Shown here: in pieces, positions 19,317 through 27,313 of the stretch
Position numbering within the stretch: position 1 is the stretch's first letter
Layout: every line of letters begins with the position of its first letter
Source of the DNA: Mariaggregatimicrobium sp964498785
GTDB lineage: Bacteria; Zhuqueibacterota; Zhuqueibacteria; Thermofontimicrobiales; Thiofontviventaceae
Assembly: GCA_964498785.1 (NCBI GenBank)
Contig: CAZCJL010000008.1
Coordinates: 1-64,000, forward strand
Direction of reading: 5' to 3'
Length of the DNA: 64,000 nucleotides
Notes under the pieces: generated by a model
What the model was told of the DNA's origin: nothing
Seen by the model: only the letters and a program-made list of their open reading frames with translations
Databases searched by the model: none
Position numbers and translations under genes: made by a program

Positions 19317-20669
19317 TTATATTTGCTTGAACCGATCGAACCATTTTACAGATTCGGCAAAGTCGCCTTTTCGTTTATGGGCCATATACAATAAATTATA
19401 CAAATTTTTCCGCTCACTATCACTTAATTGATGTTCCAGTTCATAAGCCTGATGACAATATTCCAAACACACTTCCGGGGCATCGAACGAAATACCCGCT
19501 AATCCAAGATATGCCCGCGCCTGATCCGGGCCTTCAATTTGTGATGCTTTATAAAAATAAAAGAATGATTTTTTACGATCTGTTCCCAAAAATAGATTTG
19601 CCAGTTGCACACACATAAAACTGTAATTTTCCCAATACGCGGGTTCTTGCACAAATCCGTCCAGTTCTGGCAATGGATTTTCCTCAAATAATTTCACCAC
19701 GTTCCATAGTCTGGAAATTCCTTCATCTCGCTTATCCAACCGATTAAATTGAATGAGCGATAATCGGTAATTCGCTTCATACCGGGCACGATCGGATTGA
19801 AGAATATCTAATAATTCGAGATATGCTTGTTCGGCTTTTTGATACTCTTTTTCAGATACAAGTAAACGGCAATCATAATACATTTCAGAGCCGCGGATAT
19901 TTCCCTTGTCCCAGTTAATAAAATTTATAAGGCTCGTAATTTGGTCATATTCATTGTGACCCGGCGCGACCATTCTGGCCCGCGTTAATGATATTAACGC
20001 TGAATCCGGGTCATATAATTTCATATAAGACTGACCGCGAAAATATATATTGGTAAACAGAACCGAAGAATCTATGTCAGATTCCTCACCTTCAAAAATA
20101 AGATTTACAGCCAGTCTGAATCGTTCTTTTGCCGGCTCCCATAATTCGTTTCTAAAGAAAATCATCCCGACCTGGTTGTTTAATGCAATTCTGGTTTGAC
20201 GATTTTGTTCAAATTGCAGAATATTCATAAAAATTTGCAGCCGATTCGGATCATCTTTTTTAAAAGTATATAGTTGAACCATATCATAATACACCCGGGT
20301 GATCGCTTGTTTCAGGTACTGATCCAGCGGATTTAATTTTAACCCTTGCTCAAATTTTTCGCGAAGCTCAGTCAATAAGACAGCTAATTGAGGTGCGGCT
20401 TTCTCGTAAGTGATTTGTTTTTTCTTGATTCGCTCCTGCAATTGTGTTAACCGGCGAAAAATACGGTAGCCACTCACAAAGTATTCTTTAAATACTTTTT
20501 CCGAATCTTCCGTCGAAATCGTCCACTGCGAGGTATCATCAATAGCAAAATACTTCCACATGCTGCTATCGATTTGAGCAACCAGATCGCGGTGGTCTTC
20601 ATTATCCAGAGCGGTTGCGGCTGTGGCTATTGTAATAATTAAAAAAAATGTGTACAAATATTTATTCAT
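19317..20669 (-). CDS. Exported TPR protein, first of a paralogous trio
   Basis: This 450-residue protein has a signal peptide (about 3-20) with an AxA-like end (ATAATALD) and no lipobox cysteine, unlike its two downstream paralogues. Predicted soluble TPR-type helices fill the rest. WDKGNIRGSEMYYDCRLL matches the trio motif, and the C-terminal repeat ending KGDFAESVKWFDRFKQI matches the end of the 17771-19288 product (GDFTASKEWFDKWKQL). It is likely a soluble periplasmic member of the scaffold. AGGTTTAAT precedes the ATG, and the gene lies 22 bp after the single-span protein gene. Confidence 0.75.
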   Translation of the reverse strand: MNKYLYTFFLIITIATAATALDNEDHRDLVAQIDSSMWKYFAIDDTSQWTISTEDSEKVFKEYFVSGYRIFRRLTQLQERIKKKQITYEKAAPQLAVLLTELREKFEQGLKLNPLDQYLKQAITRVYYDMVQLYTFKKDDPNRLQIFMNILQFEQNRQTRIALNNQVGMIFFRNELWEPAKERFRLAVNLIFEGEESDIDSSVLFTNIYFRGQSYMKLYDPDSALISLTRARMVAPGHNEYDQITSLINFINWDKGNIRGSEMYYDCRLLVSEKEYQKAEQAYLELLDILQSDRARYEANYRLSLIQFNRLDKRDEGISRLWNVVKLFEENPLPELDGFVQEPAYWENYSFMCVQLANLFLGTDRKKSFFYFYKASQIEGPDQARAYLGLAGISFDAPEVCLEYCHQAYELEHQLSDSERKNLYNLLYMAHKRKGDFAESVKWFDRFKQI

Positions 20670-20691
20670 AGATTAAACCTGTTCAATGGAT

Positions 20692-21717
20692 TTACCCTTT
20701 TTTGATGATATTATTTGCCCAGCTCCAGAATATCTTTGTAAATTTCTTTGCCTGCGGGTCCGAAGCTGATTTCGTTTTTCCGGTGAAATCGTCAATTTCC
20801 ATTTCATTCGTTCTACGTTTCACTTTGCCGATGTTAAAATAATTACTACTCTTTTTATATCCCTGATCGATTAACATCATGTAAGCACCATCGCTCAAAT
20901 CAATTAAACAAAATGTAAGCTGGCGTTTTTCCGGTTTACTCGCCAGTAATAACTCATATCGTACTCCATCCACATTTATAATTTGACGCGCAGTATGATC
21001 ATTTGGCTGAACATTCATTTGAATTTCAGCGACTTCATAAATCGGAGATTGATTATTCCTGATCCATTCCAGTAGTGGGTCCATCCAGTCTTCCCATTGT
21101 AGATTTCCTGAAAAACCAGCATAATCACTGGAAATAACATTATCTGAAGATGGGGGGCGAGTCGAGAGTCCTTCATTGGAAGTAATGCTTTTTTTCCGTC
21201 GCGGATCGTTAGTGACTTGCATACTCCGAATACTCTCGTCCTCATCCACGGATTGGAGTCCCTGAATCATATCTAATGGATTTGCATCGGACTGTTCAAA
21301 ATTATATCCCTTATTGATAAGCATCTGTGCCGCGGTTTCTGTTCGGTCCGGATTTTCTTTTTCAAATTTATTCAAGCGATCGCTAATCGTTTTGATCTCG
21401 GCAAATTCCGGCATTATATTCAATTCGCTTTTAAATTCTTCGATGATCTGGTCAATATTCTCTTCGACTTCCTTGTCCGGCACCTTATCCGGGTCATCAG
21501 GATCCTCTCTCGGTGGTATTATCTTTTTAACTTCCGGAACAAATTCGATAATTTCCGGTGGGATTACTTTTTCCGGTGTTTCCGGGATATGAATTGATCT
21601 CAAGCCAAAAAATGTTATAATACACACAATTACAGTAATGACCGATGATACAATCCATCGATCTTCATCAAAGTGACTCCAATTCAGGGAATCTAAAGTA
21701 AAATTAGTTAGTTTCAT
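20692..21717 (-). CDS. Single-span periplasmic protein, TonB-like position, copy A2
   Basis: This 341-residue protein has a short cytoplasmic N-terminus, one membrane helix (about 21-40), an acidic and proline-rich periplasmic linker, and a C-terminal domain (about 208-337). That domain starts WEDWMDPLLEWIRNNQSP and contains LIDQGYKKSSNY and KKFTKIFWSWANN. The plan resembles TonB or TolA beside an ExbB/ExbD pair, but the C-terminal domain does not look like TonB_C. The same family is encoded at 21864-22865 and 40645-41691. The ATG at 21717 is chosen because the preceding 14 codons of the longer frame are charged and unlike the paralogues. It probably couples the motor to outer components. Confidence 0.7.
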   Translation of the reverse strand: MKLTNFTLDSLNWSHFDEDRWIVSSVITVIVCIITFFGLRSIHIPETPEKVIPPEIIEFVPEVKKIIPPREDPDDPDKVPDKEVEENIDQIIEEFKSELNIMPEFAEIKTISDRLNKFEKENPDRTETAAQMLINKGYNFEQSDANPLDMIQGLQSVDEDESIRSMQVTNDPRRKKSITSNEGLSTRPPSSDNVISSDYAGFSGNLQWEDWMDPLLEWIRNNQSPIYEVAEIQMNVQPNDHTARQIINVDGVRYELLLASKPEKRQLTFCLIDLSDGAYMMLIDQGYKKSSNYFNIGKVKRRTNEMEIDDFTGKTKSASDPQAKKFTKIFWSWANNIIKKG

Positions 21718-21863
21718 ATTGCTTAAAATCCCTCGACGATGTTCGCGGTCAGTACCCAATAATTATATTGGATACAGCGGACTGAATTCCCTTTATCATC
21801 TTTTTATAAAACATGCTGTGCTTTGATTATTTATTTTAGATAAGTATAAAATGCGATAACTTT

Positions 21864-22865
21864 CTATTTCTCAATAACAGTGTTCGCCCAACTCCAAAAT
21901 ATCTTTGTAAAAACCTTTGCCTGCTGGTCTGATGCGCGTTTCGCTGTTCCGGTAAATTCAATATCATTTTGATAAAAATCCACCCTCCCGTAATTGTAAT
22001 AATTACTGCTCTTTTTAATTCCCTGATCGATGAGCATTACATAATCGCCGGTGCGCTTATTAATTAACAGAAAAGTAAGCTGCCGTTTTCCTGGCTTGCT
22101 CGCCAATAGCAGCTCATAATTAACTCCTGTAACAATAATTTCCTTACGGGCCGTATGGTCACCTGCAAGCACATTCATTTTATCTTTAGCGACATCATAT
22201 ATTGGTGATTGGTTATTTCGGATCCATTCCAGCAGCGGATCTATCCAGTCTTCCCATGCGACTTCTCCCTGAAAGCCGACATAATCTCCGGAAATCGCAT
22301 CTGCCTGCGTTGGCGAACTGTTATCTGCCAGCCCTCCATCAGATCGAATGCCTCCCCTGCTGAGCAGATCGTCGTTAATTGATTTGCTGTAAATAAACAC
22401 ATTTTTCGTTTCCGTTGGGCGCCCCTGAATTACAGCATTCCGATTGTCTTTAGAATTATCATAATTATATCCGTGATTGAAAACGACCTTCGTGGTAACG
22501 TTTTCCCGAGTCGGATTATCAGCATTTATATTTTTATATGGATTATTGGTGAGCATTTTTTCTGTGCCAGGTAATTTAATTGTGTTGTTTTTCAATTCTT
22601 TGATGAAAGCGCCGAACCCTGCAACTGTATTTGTTTCCGATTTATCCCGAACGGTTATATCTGGCTTTTGATTTTTAAAAGTTATGACTCTTTCATAGTC
22701 ATCTTCGATAATTACTTTCTCCGGCATTTCAGGAATCCCAATGAATTGCAAACCGTAATACATCCCAATACAGACGATCACGGTAATAATCGATGCGACA
22801 ATCCACCGATCTTCATCGAAGTGACTCCAATTTAAGGAATCCAGAGATATGTTAGCTGGTTTCAT
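21864..22865 (-). CDS. Single-span periplasmic protein, TonB-like position, copy A1
   Basis: This 333-residue paralogue of the next gene has a nearly identical N-terminus (SLDSLNWSHFDEDRWIV) and one membrane helix (about 21-40). A divergent linker follows, then the same C-terminal domain (WEDWIDPLLEWIRNNQSP, LIDQGIKKSSNY, KVFTKIFWSWANT). The strongly conserved ends with a drifting linker suggest a recent tandem duplication with selection on membrane segment and C-terminal domain. Its start overlaps the upstream ExbD-like gene by 14 bases, tying it to the motor genes. A 146-bp gap with no feature I can name separates it from copy A2. Confidence 0.72.
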   Translation of the reverse strand: MKPANISLDSLNWSHFDEDRWIVASIITVIVCIGMYYGLQFIGIPEMPEKVIIEDDYERVITFKNQKPDITVRDKSETNTVAGFGAFIKELKNNTIKLPGTEKMLTNNPYKNINADNPTRENVTTKVVFNHGYNYDNSKDNRNAVIQGRPTETKNVFIYSKSINDDLLSRGGIRSDGGLADNSSPTQADAISGDYVGFQGEVAWEDWIDPLLEWIRNNQSPIYDVAKDKMNVLAGDHTARKEIIVTGVNYELLLASKPGKRQLTFLLINKRTGDYVMLIDQGIKKSSNYYNYGRVDFYQNDIEFTGTAKRASDQQAKVFTKIFWSWANTVIEK

Positions 22866-23325
22866 AATATTTAAAATTCCTTTTTAGTCCATATTTTCGA
22901 CAAATATCAATTAAATTTATGGTGGCCTGTATCATGGACTCTGGTTTGGGATTAATAATAATCACCACTTTATTCCCGCCTGCTTCATACTCAAGTTTTG
23001 TTTTTATCAGATAATCTTCCAATTTTTCCAGGATTCGAAATTTATTTGTCTTTTCATTTTCTGTGACATGATAGTATGCCTTTAGCTGACAAATTTTTAT
23101 CAGTGAGGTTTCAGTTTCCGGATCAATTTCCGCCAGGACTGTATCACTGGGAACAATTTCAATTTCCAGTGGAATGATTTGCGGTTTATTTTCGTTAGTC
23201 GAGTTTGAACGAGCGCGGCTGGGTAATTTTATCTGGTTTTTATGAACAATATCACTAATTAATAAAAATCCCATTAACAAGATAAAAACAACGTCAATCA
23301 GACGTATAATTATGTTGCCTTTCAT
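22852..23325 (-). CDS. ExbD/TolR-like protein, cassette A second copy
   Basis: This 157-residue protein has a single N-terminal membrane helix reading IIIRLIDVVFILLMGFLLI and a periplasmic domain. Asp11 in the helix corresponds to the proton-carrying aspartate of ExbD and TolR (PLIDV...LLI). In those families, a dimer inside the ExbB/TolQ pentamer uses the proton motive force. GAGGTAACC precedes the ATG, nine bases after the stop of the first ExbD copy. Paired ExbD genes usually imply a heterodimer. The cytoplasmic N-terminal stretch is much shorter than in E. coli ExbD. Confidence 0.82.
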   Translation of the reverse strand: MKGNIIIRLIDVVFILLMGFLLISDIVHKNQIKLPSRARSNSTNENKPQIIPLEIEIVPSDTVLAEIDPETETSLIKICQLKAYYHVTENEKTNKFRILEKLEDYLIKTKLEYEAGGNKVVIIINPKPESMIQATINLIDICRKYGLKRNFKYYETS

Positions 23326-23334
23326 TCGGTTACC

Positions 23335-23733
23335 TCACTTAACACTATGAACGTCCATGCCCACGGCAATTTCGTGTTGTTGACAAAATTGAGCAATCCG
23401 CATGGTATATTTAATAGGAAGATTCCAATAGGATCGAATACGCACTCTCAGCTTTTTGCCCCGGCTTTCATAATATAAATGTTTGTTATGGATCATTCCT
23501 GTCAAAATTTCCAGACTTGAAACAAATCGATCTTCATTTTCAACATAGAACCGTTTATTTTCATCAATGCCCACAATAAACAGTTCTTCTTCATCTATTT
23601 CTTTCTTAATGGGAGTTTGGCTCTGCGGAAGCCTGATCGGACTTTTTTTATTAATTTCGCTGATCACAATAAAGCCAAACAGAAGAATGAGTACAATATC
23701 GATTAATCGTATAATGATAGTACTTTTTGACAT
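23335..23733 (-). CDS. ExbD/TolR-like protein, cassette A first copy
   Basis: This 132-residue protein has one N-terminal helix (TIIIRLIDIVLILLFGFIVI) with the conserved membrane aspartate at Asp12. A compact periplasmic domain follows. It is closer to the product of 42087-42488 in cassette B than to its immediate neighbour: both begin with a short polar start and share LLFGFI(V/S)ISEI. This indicates the ExbD pair existed before the cassettes duplicated. The gene lies 21 bp after the ExbB-like fusion gene. Confidence 0.82.
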   Translation of the reverse strand: MSKSTIIIRLIDIVLILLFGFIVISEINKKSPIRLPQSQTPIKKEIDEEELFIVGIDENKRFYVENEDRFVSSLEILTGMIHNKHLYYESRGKKLRVRIRSYWNLPIKYTMRIAQFCQQHEIAVGMDVHSVK

Positions 23734-23754
23734 AATATTTCTTCTTGATGTTAA

Positions 23755-25407
23755 TTACACGGCAAATACTTCAAATTTAATTTTAGCGGGATCGACTTTA
23801 TCTGCCTCAACTTCAATTTCCCTGGCGCCTCGTTTACCACCCATAATGAAATAGACTTCTGCCAGTCCCTCGGCATTTGTTTTGGTTGAGAAATGTGAAT
23901 TTTCGCTATCTTGAAACCGCCCATCTCCTCGTCGCAAATGAAAATCAATGGAATAATTATTAATCGGATTATCATATTTATCGCGAACAGCCACAGTAAA
24001 CGGAGTTGGTAATCGTCGTTCAATTTCTCCTGATTGATAATTTCCGCGAATCTCGATCATTTTCACTGGCGGGGTTGGTTTTGCAATCGCCAAAATCGTC
24101 AGACTAATGTGCTTGGCGCGTTCAACGCTAATCCGGATCGTTTTTTCACCAGATTTTTTGCTAAATTTAAATTTAGTAATTGCCATTCCATCTTCATTGG
24201 TCAAGATTTTTTGGATCCGGTTACCGTTCGGAAATGTGCCATCTCCTTCCTCTGCCATGAAAATAACTGTCTCACCTTCCAGTAAATTACCATCATCATC
24301 GCGCACTTCCACCTTAATATTTTCGGGGAGTTCAGATCCCACCACGCCGCTCTGATTATCACCGGAAAGAATTTTCATTGATGCTGGTTCACCGGGAACA
24401 ATAATTTCAGGTCTTTTCTTTACTTTTTTCGGTATTGGTTGTTCATCCTCATCTTCCATATCGATCCCTGGCTGGCTGGGTAACATTGTTGGAACAGCAA
24501 TATCTCCGCCCGCTGAACCAATGACCTGAATTGGCATCGGTCCTTTTTTCATTTCTTCTTTCATTAGCCGGCCATAAAAAATATTAGCCATTTTATCAAT
24601 TCTATCAAGATGTCCATCAAACAAATTGCTGACGACAGTTGCTAACGAGTTCAGCAAAATACTAATTACCAATCCGATAATAGTTGTGGAAAGCGCCACG
24701 CCCATACCAGACAGGATCTCGTTTTGGTCGGGAGAGCCTCTGTAGAACACAAGGAACATCCCCCAAACAGTACCTAAAAGTCCCAATCCGCCTGCGGTAT
24801 CAGACAGAAAAGCCAGCCGTGTAAGGAAGGGATTGAAGAGGTCTTTTAAATATTGTTTAAAGCTCGTAATTTCATCACTAAATCCGGTAGTTGTTTTTTG
24901 CGTATCATAAATTGTATATAATTTAAACAGCAACTGAAAAGCAGAAGCTTTTTTCATGCGGAAGATTTTTCTGAGAAGCGGAACTTTCTGTATTCCCTTA
25001 CCATCAGCGCCTTTTTGCCCTTCCATTTTGGTGAACATATTTTTAATATCATCGAGACTATAACTTTTAATTTCATCCACCGGAATTTTAGTGGCGTCGG
25101 CCTTTTCACGATTCAATACAAACCATTGCTGAAATACAAATAGGACCCCTAATATAAACACAAAGATCAGCAAATATCCGATTTCCTGGGCGGTGCCAAG
25201 TAAATCAAGTACAGTTTTCCCGGTTAAACCCGGAGCGTTTGAACCATCCTCCCCGGCTCCGGCTTTGGATGTATCTGTAGCTATAGTATCTGCTTGAACA
25301 TTGGCCATCGCAGTATCTGCGGCTCCTTTCTGAGCACAGATATATGTGGGTTGCAAAAGGATACCCATGAAAATGATCACTAATGATATTTTGCAGAAAG
25401 CGTGCAT
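23755..25407 (-). CDS. ExbB/TolQ/MotA-type proton channel fused to two invasin-like Ig domains, cassette A
   Basis: This 550-residue protein starts with a signal-like segment (about 5-25). Membrane segments follow at about 74-95, 200-222 and 234-258. The MotA/TolQ/ExbB core contains GLLGTVWGM at 210-218. After an acidic linker, two bacterial Ig-like group 1 (Big_1, invasin/intimin type) domains cover about 340-442 and 447-550 (LSGDNQSGVVGSELPE; RGNYQSGEIERRLPTPF). ExbB-type channels form pentamers powering ExbD in the inner membrane. In the standard topology the C-terminus is cytoplasmic, an odd place for Big_1 domains. The ATG at 25407 follows GAGGAAGG; the longer frame adds 11 charged residues. 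The same fusion is at 42490-44037. Confidence 0.82.
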   Translation of the reverse strand: MHAFCKISLVIIFMGILLQPTYICAQKGAADTAMANVQADTIATDTSKAGAGEDGSNAPGLTGKTVLDLLGTAQEIGYLLIFVFILGVLFVFQQWFVLNREKADATKIPVDEIKSYSLDDIKNMFTKMEGQKGADGKGIQKVPLLRKIFRMKKASAFQLLFKLYTIYDTQKTTTGFSDEITSFKQYLKDLFNPFLTRLAFLSDTAGGLGLLGTVWGMFLVFYRGSPDQNEILSGMGVALSTTIIGLVISILLNSLATVVSNLFDGHLDRIDKMANIFYGRLMKEEMKKGPMPIQVIGSAGGDIAVPTMLPSQPGIDMEDEDEQPIPKKVKKRPEIIVPGEPASMKILSGDNQSGVVGSELPENIKVEVRDDDGNLLEGETVIFMAEEGDGTFPNGNRIQKILTNEDGMAITKFKFSKKSGEKTIRISVERAKHISLTILAIAKPTPPVKMIEIRGNYQSGEIERRLPTPFTVAVRDKYDNPINNYSIDFHLRRGDGRFQDSENSHFSTKTNAEGLAEVYFIMGGKRGAREIEVEADKVDPAKIKFEVFAV

Positions 25408-25554
25408 TCTTTTTCCTTCCTCAATTGTAGTACCTATCATTGCAATTCTATTGCTTTAAATATTAAATTGATTTAACATAACAAATACAATTCCCCCATT
25501 AAAAACGAACAACTAATTAAAATTTAGAAAAAGTAAACGAGACGTTAAAAGGAT

Positions 25555-27297
25555 TTATTGCAGTATAATCTCAACATCTTTCGGTTTTACTGGTGTAGAT
25601 GGCGTAAACCTCACAATGCGATCACGAGTAATGTTTACAAAGGTAATGCGTTTAGGTTTCGGATCGTTGGGCTGCCAGCTTTTTATTCGTGATGATTTAT
25701 ACTGAAAATAACAATAATAATTGCCGACATTAACTAAATTGCTATCAGCATCAAAACCGTCCCATTCAACAATATCCGGTATCTGTGAATATCCTGGAAT
25801 CGTATGGATCGTTTTTCCGGTAACCCTTTTAATGACGATTCGCCATGCATAAACTTTCGTCTTTACTACGTTTGATATTCTAAAATGTATTTTTTCCGGG
25901 ATCATCTTCTCTTTCCAGGGTTGTTTTATTTCAACATATTCGGACGTATCCTGGACAAATTTACTTTGAATTGTTTTTGTGAGAGTGTCAATCTTCTCCT
26001 GGCGCAGAATGCTGTCGGTTGCTGAGACCCTAAATGTACGATAAATTTTAACATAGTCCTTATTGATGCCAATATCGTTAATTAAATAATTCCTGACCCG
26101 GATTGCGCGCTCTTCAGTGGTCTCGTCATGACAAAAAATATCGATCGTATTATTTTTATTATATTCTTCTGGCGAGGAGAGTAAGCTCTTTAATTTATCA
26201 CGATACTGATTATAGCTTTCTTCCTTTAAAGATAAATTCGGGTCTTCAATAATATTGTTCATTAGCTTTTGGGAGGATTTATTCTCCGGAATGCCAAATT
26301 CGGAACTACCGAAGTAAGAAAAGAGCCTGTCAAGATCATCGAACAATAACTTATCAATTCGAATGAGTGATCTCTGCTTGATAATTTTTACTGTGTCTGT
26401 TGAGGCATGAATATTATATTTATATTCAAAATTTGGTTTCATATTCCAGGAAAACCCAAATTGATGTGAGCCATAACTGTAATGATTGAGATCATTTAGC
26501 GGATATTCCAATCGATATATTAATGAAATACCCTTGAAGAGTTTTAATTGTCCCTCCACTAACAGTGATCGGTCATGATATCCGGTTTTCAACAGTCCTT
26601 TATCATATAATTTCGCTTCTGCCAGAATTCCGAAGATAAGATCATTTTCCTGGTAATGGCCATACAAAGAAGCGCCAAATACATTATAATAATATTTAAA
26701 TCCAAAATCCATTGTCATCGGTTGCCGCGCCCCGACATCTGACAAGGAAAGGTCCGGGCGATTAATATGGTTGAAAGCGATTCCGAAGGAAAAATCAGAC
26801 ACCGGTCGTACCAATGCCCCAACTCCAAAGCTCACATTCCAGTTATTCATGTCCTTGAATAGCGGATCTTCGTAATGAAGAACATTATCATAATCAAAAT
26901 CATAATTAATGTTCAATCCGTTTGCACTAACGCCAAACGCAAATATTGGCGAGACAGAATATGCCATCGAGAGCCCAATGCCCACTGTACGAAAATAAGG
27001 CGTGTTGAAACTCTGGGTGGTTATCCCCAACCCGACGCGCGGGAAGGGGATATTCGGCAGACTGTTGCTATTAAATGTATGCTTTAGCGCCGTACTATTT
27101 CCACTCACAAATCCGACATGGTACAATTTCATTCCCAAATTCAGAACCATATTCTGGAACGGAACGACTGCAGGATTGATGAAAAGCGATTGGGGATCCT
27201 CCAAATCCGCAGGATTCGTTCGGATAAAATCCTGCGAACTCACTGTTGATGTCAATATAAACAGCCCAATCAATATGATGTTGATTACTTTTTTCAT
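25555..27297 (-). CDS. PorP/SprF-like outer-membrane barrel with periplasmic extension, cassette A
   Basis: This 580-residue protein has a signal peptide (about 4-21). An antiparallel beta-strand-rich barrel covers about 22-290, with FINPAVVPF near the start and AFNHINRPDLSLSD, a stretch that recalls PorP/SprF proteins. After a helical linker, about 384-425 resemble a shortened OmpA-like fold (DIFCHDETTEERAIRVRNYL). A FlgD/Ig-like domain follows at about 468-545 (IVEWDGFDADSNLVNVGNYY). PorP/SprF proteins in Bacteroidota are partners of T9SS type B adhesins such as SprB, and the upstream gene here encodes such an adhesin, 16 bp away. PorV-like or DUF5723-type barrels are alternatives. AAGGGAATT precedes the ATG. 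Confidence 0.65.
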   Translation of the reverse strand: MKKVINIILIGLFILTSTVSSQDFIRTNPADLEDPQSLFINPAVVPFQNMVLNLGMKLYHVGFVSGNSTALKHTFNSNSLPNIPFPRVGLGITTQSFNTPYFRTVGIGLSMAYSVSPIFAFGVSANGLNINYDFDYDNVLHYEDPLFKDMNNWNVSFGVGALVRPVSDFSFGIAFNHINRPDLSLSDVGARQPMTMDFGFKYYYNVFGASLYGHYQENDLIFGILAEAKLYDKGLLKTGYHDRSLLVEGQLKLFKGISLIYRLEYPLNDLNHYSYGSHQFGFSWNMKPNFEYKYNIHASTDTVKIIKQRSLIRIDKLLFDDLDRLFSYFGSSEFGIPENKSSQKLMNNIIEDPNLSLKEESYNQYRDKLKSLLSSPEEYNKNNTIDIFCHDETTEERAIRVRNYLINDIGINKDYVKIYRTFRVSATDSILRQEKIDTLTKTIQSKFVQDTSEYVEIKQPWKEKMIPEKIHFRISNVVKTKVYAWRIVIKRVTGKTIHTIPGYSQIPDIVEWDGFDADSNLVNVGNYYCYFQYKSSRIKSWQPNDPKPKRITFVNITRDRIVRFTPSTPVKPKDVEIILQ

Positions 27298-27313
27298 TTC
27301 AATTCCCTTTTAT

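Noticed and set aside
23755..25407. Frameshift or assembly join as the cause of the channel-Ig fusion
   Set aside because: The frame is continuous and the same fusion occurs independently at 42490-44037.
23335..25407. Naming the motor genes gldL/gldM or motA/motB
   Set aside because: GldM is a long multi-domain periplasmic protein and MotB has an OmpA-type peptidoglycan-binding domain; the proteins here are short ExbD-type with no such domain.
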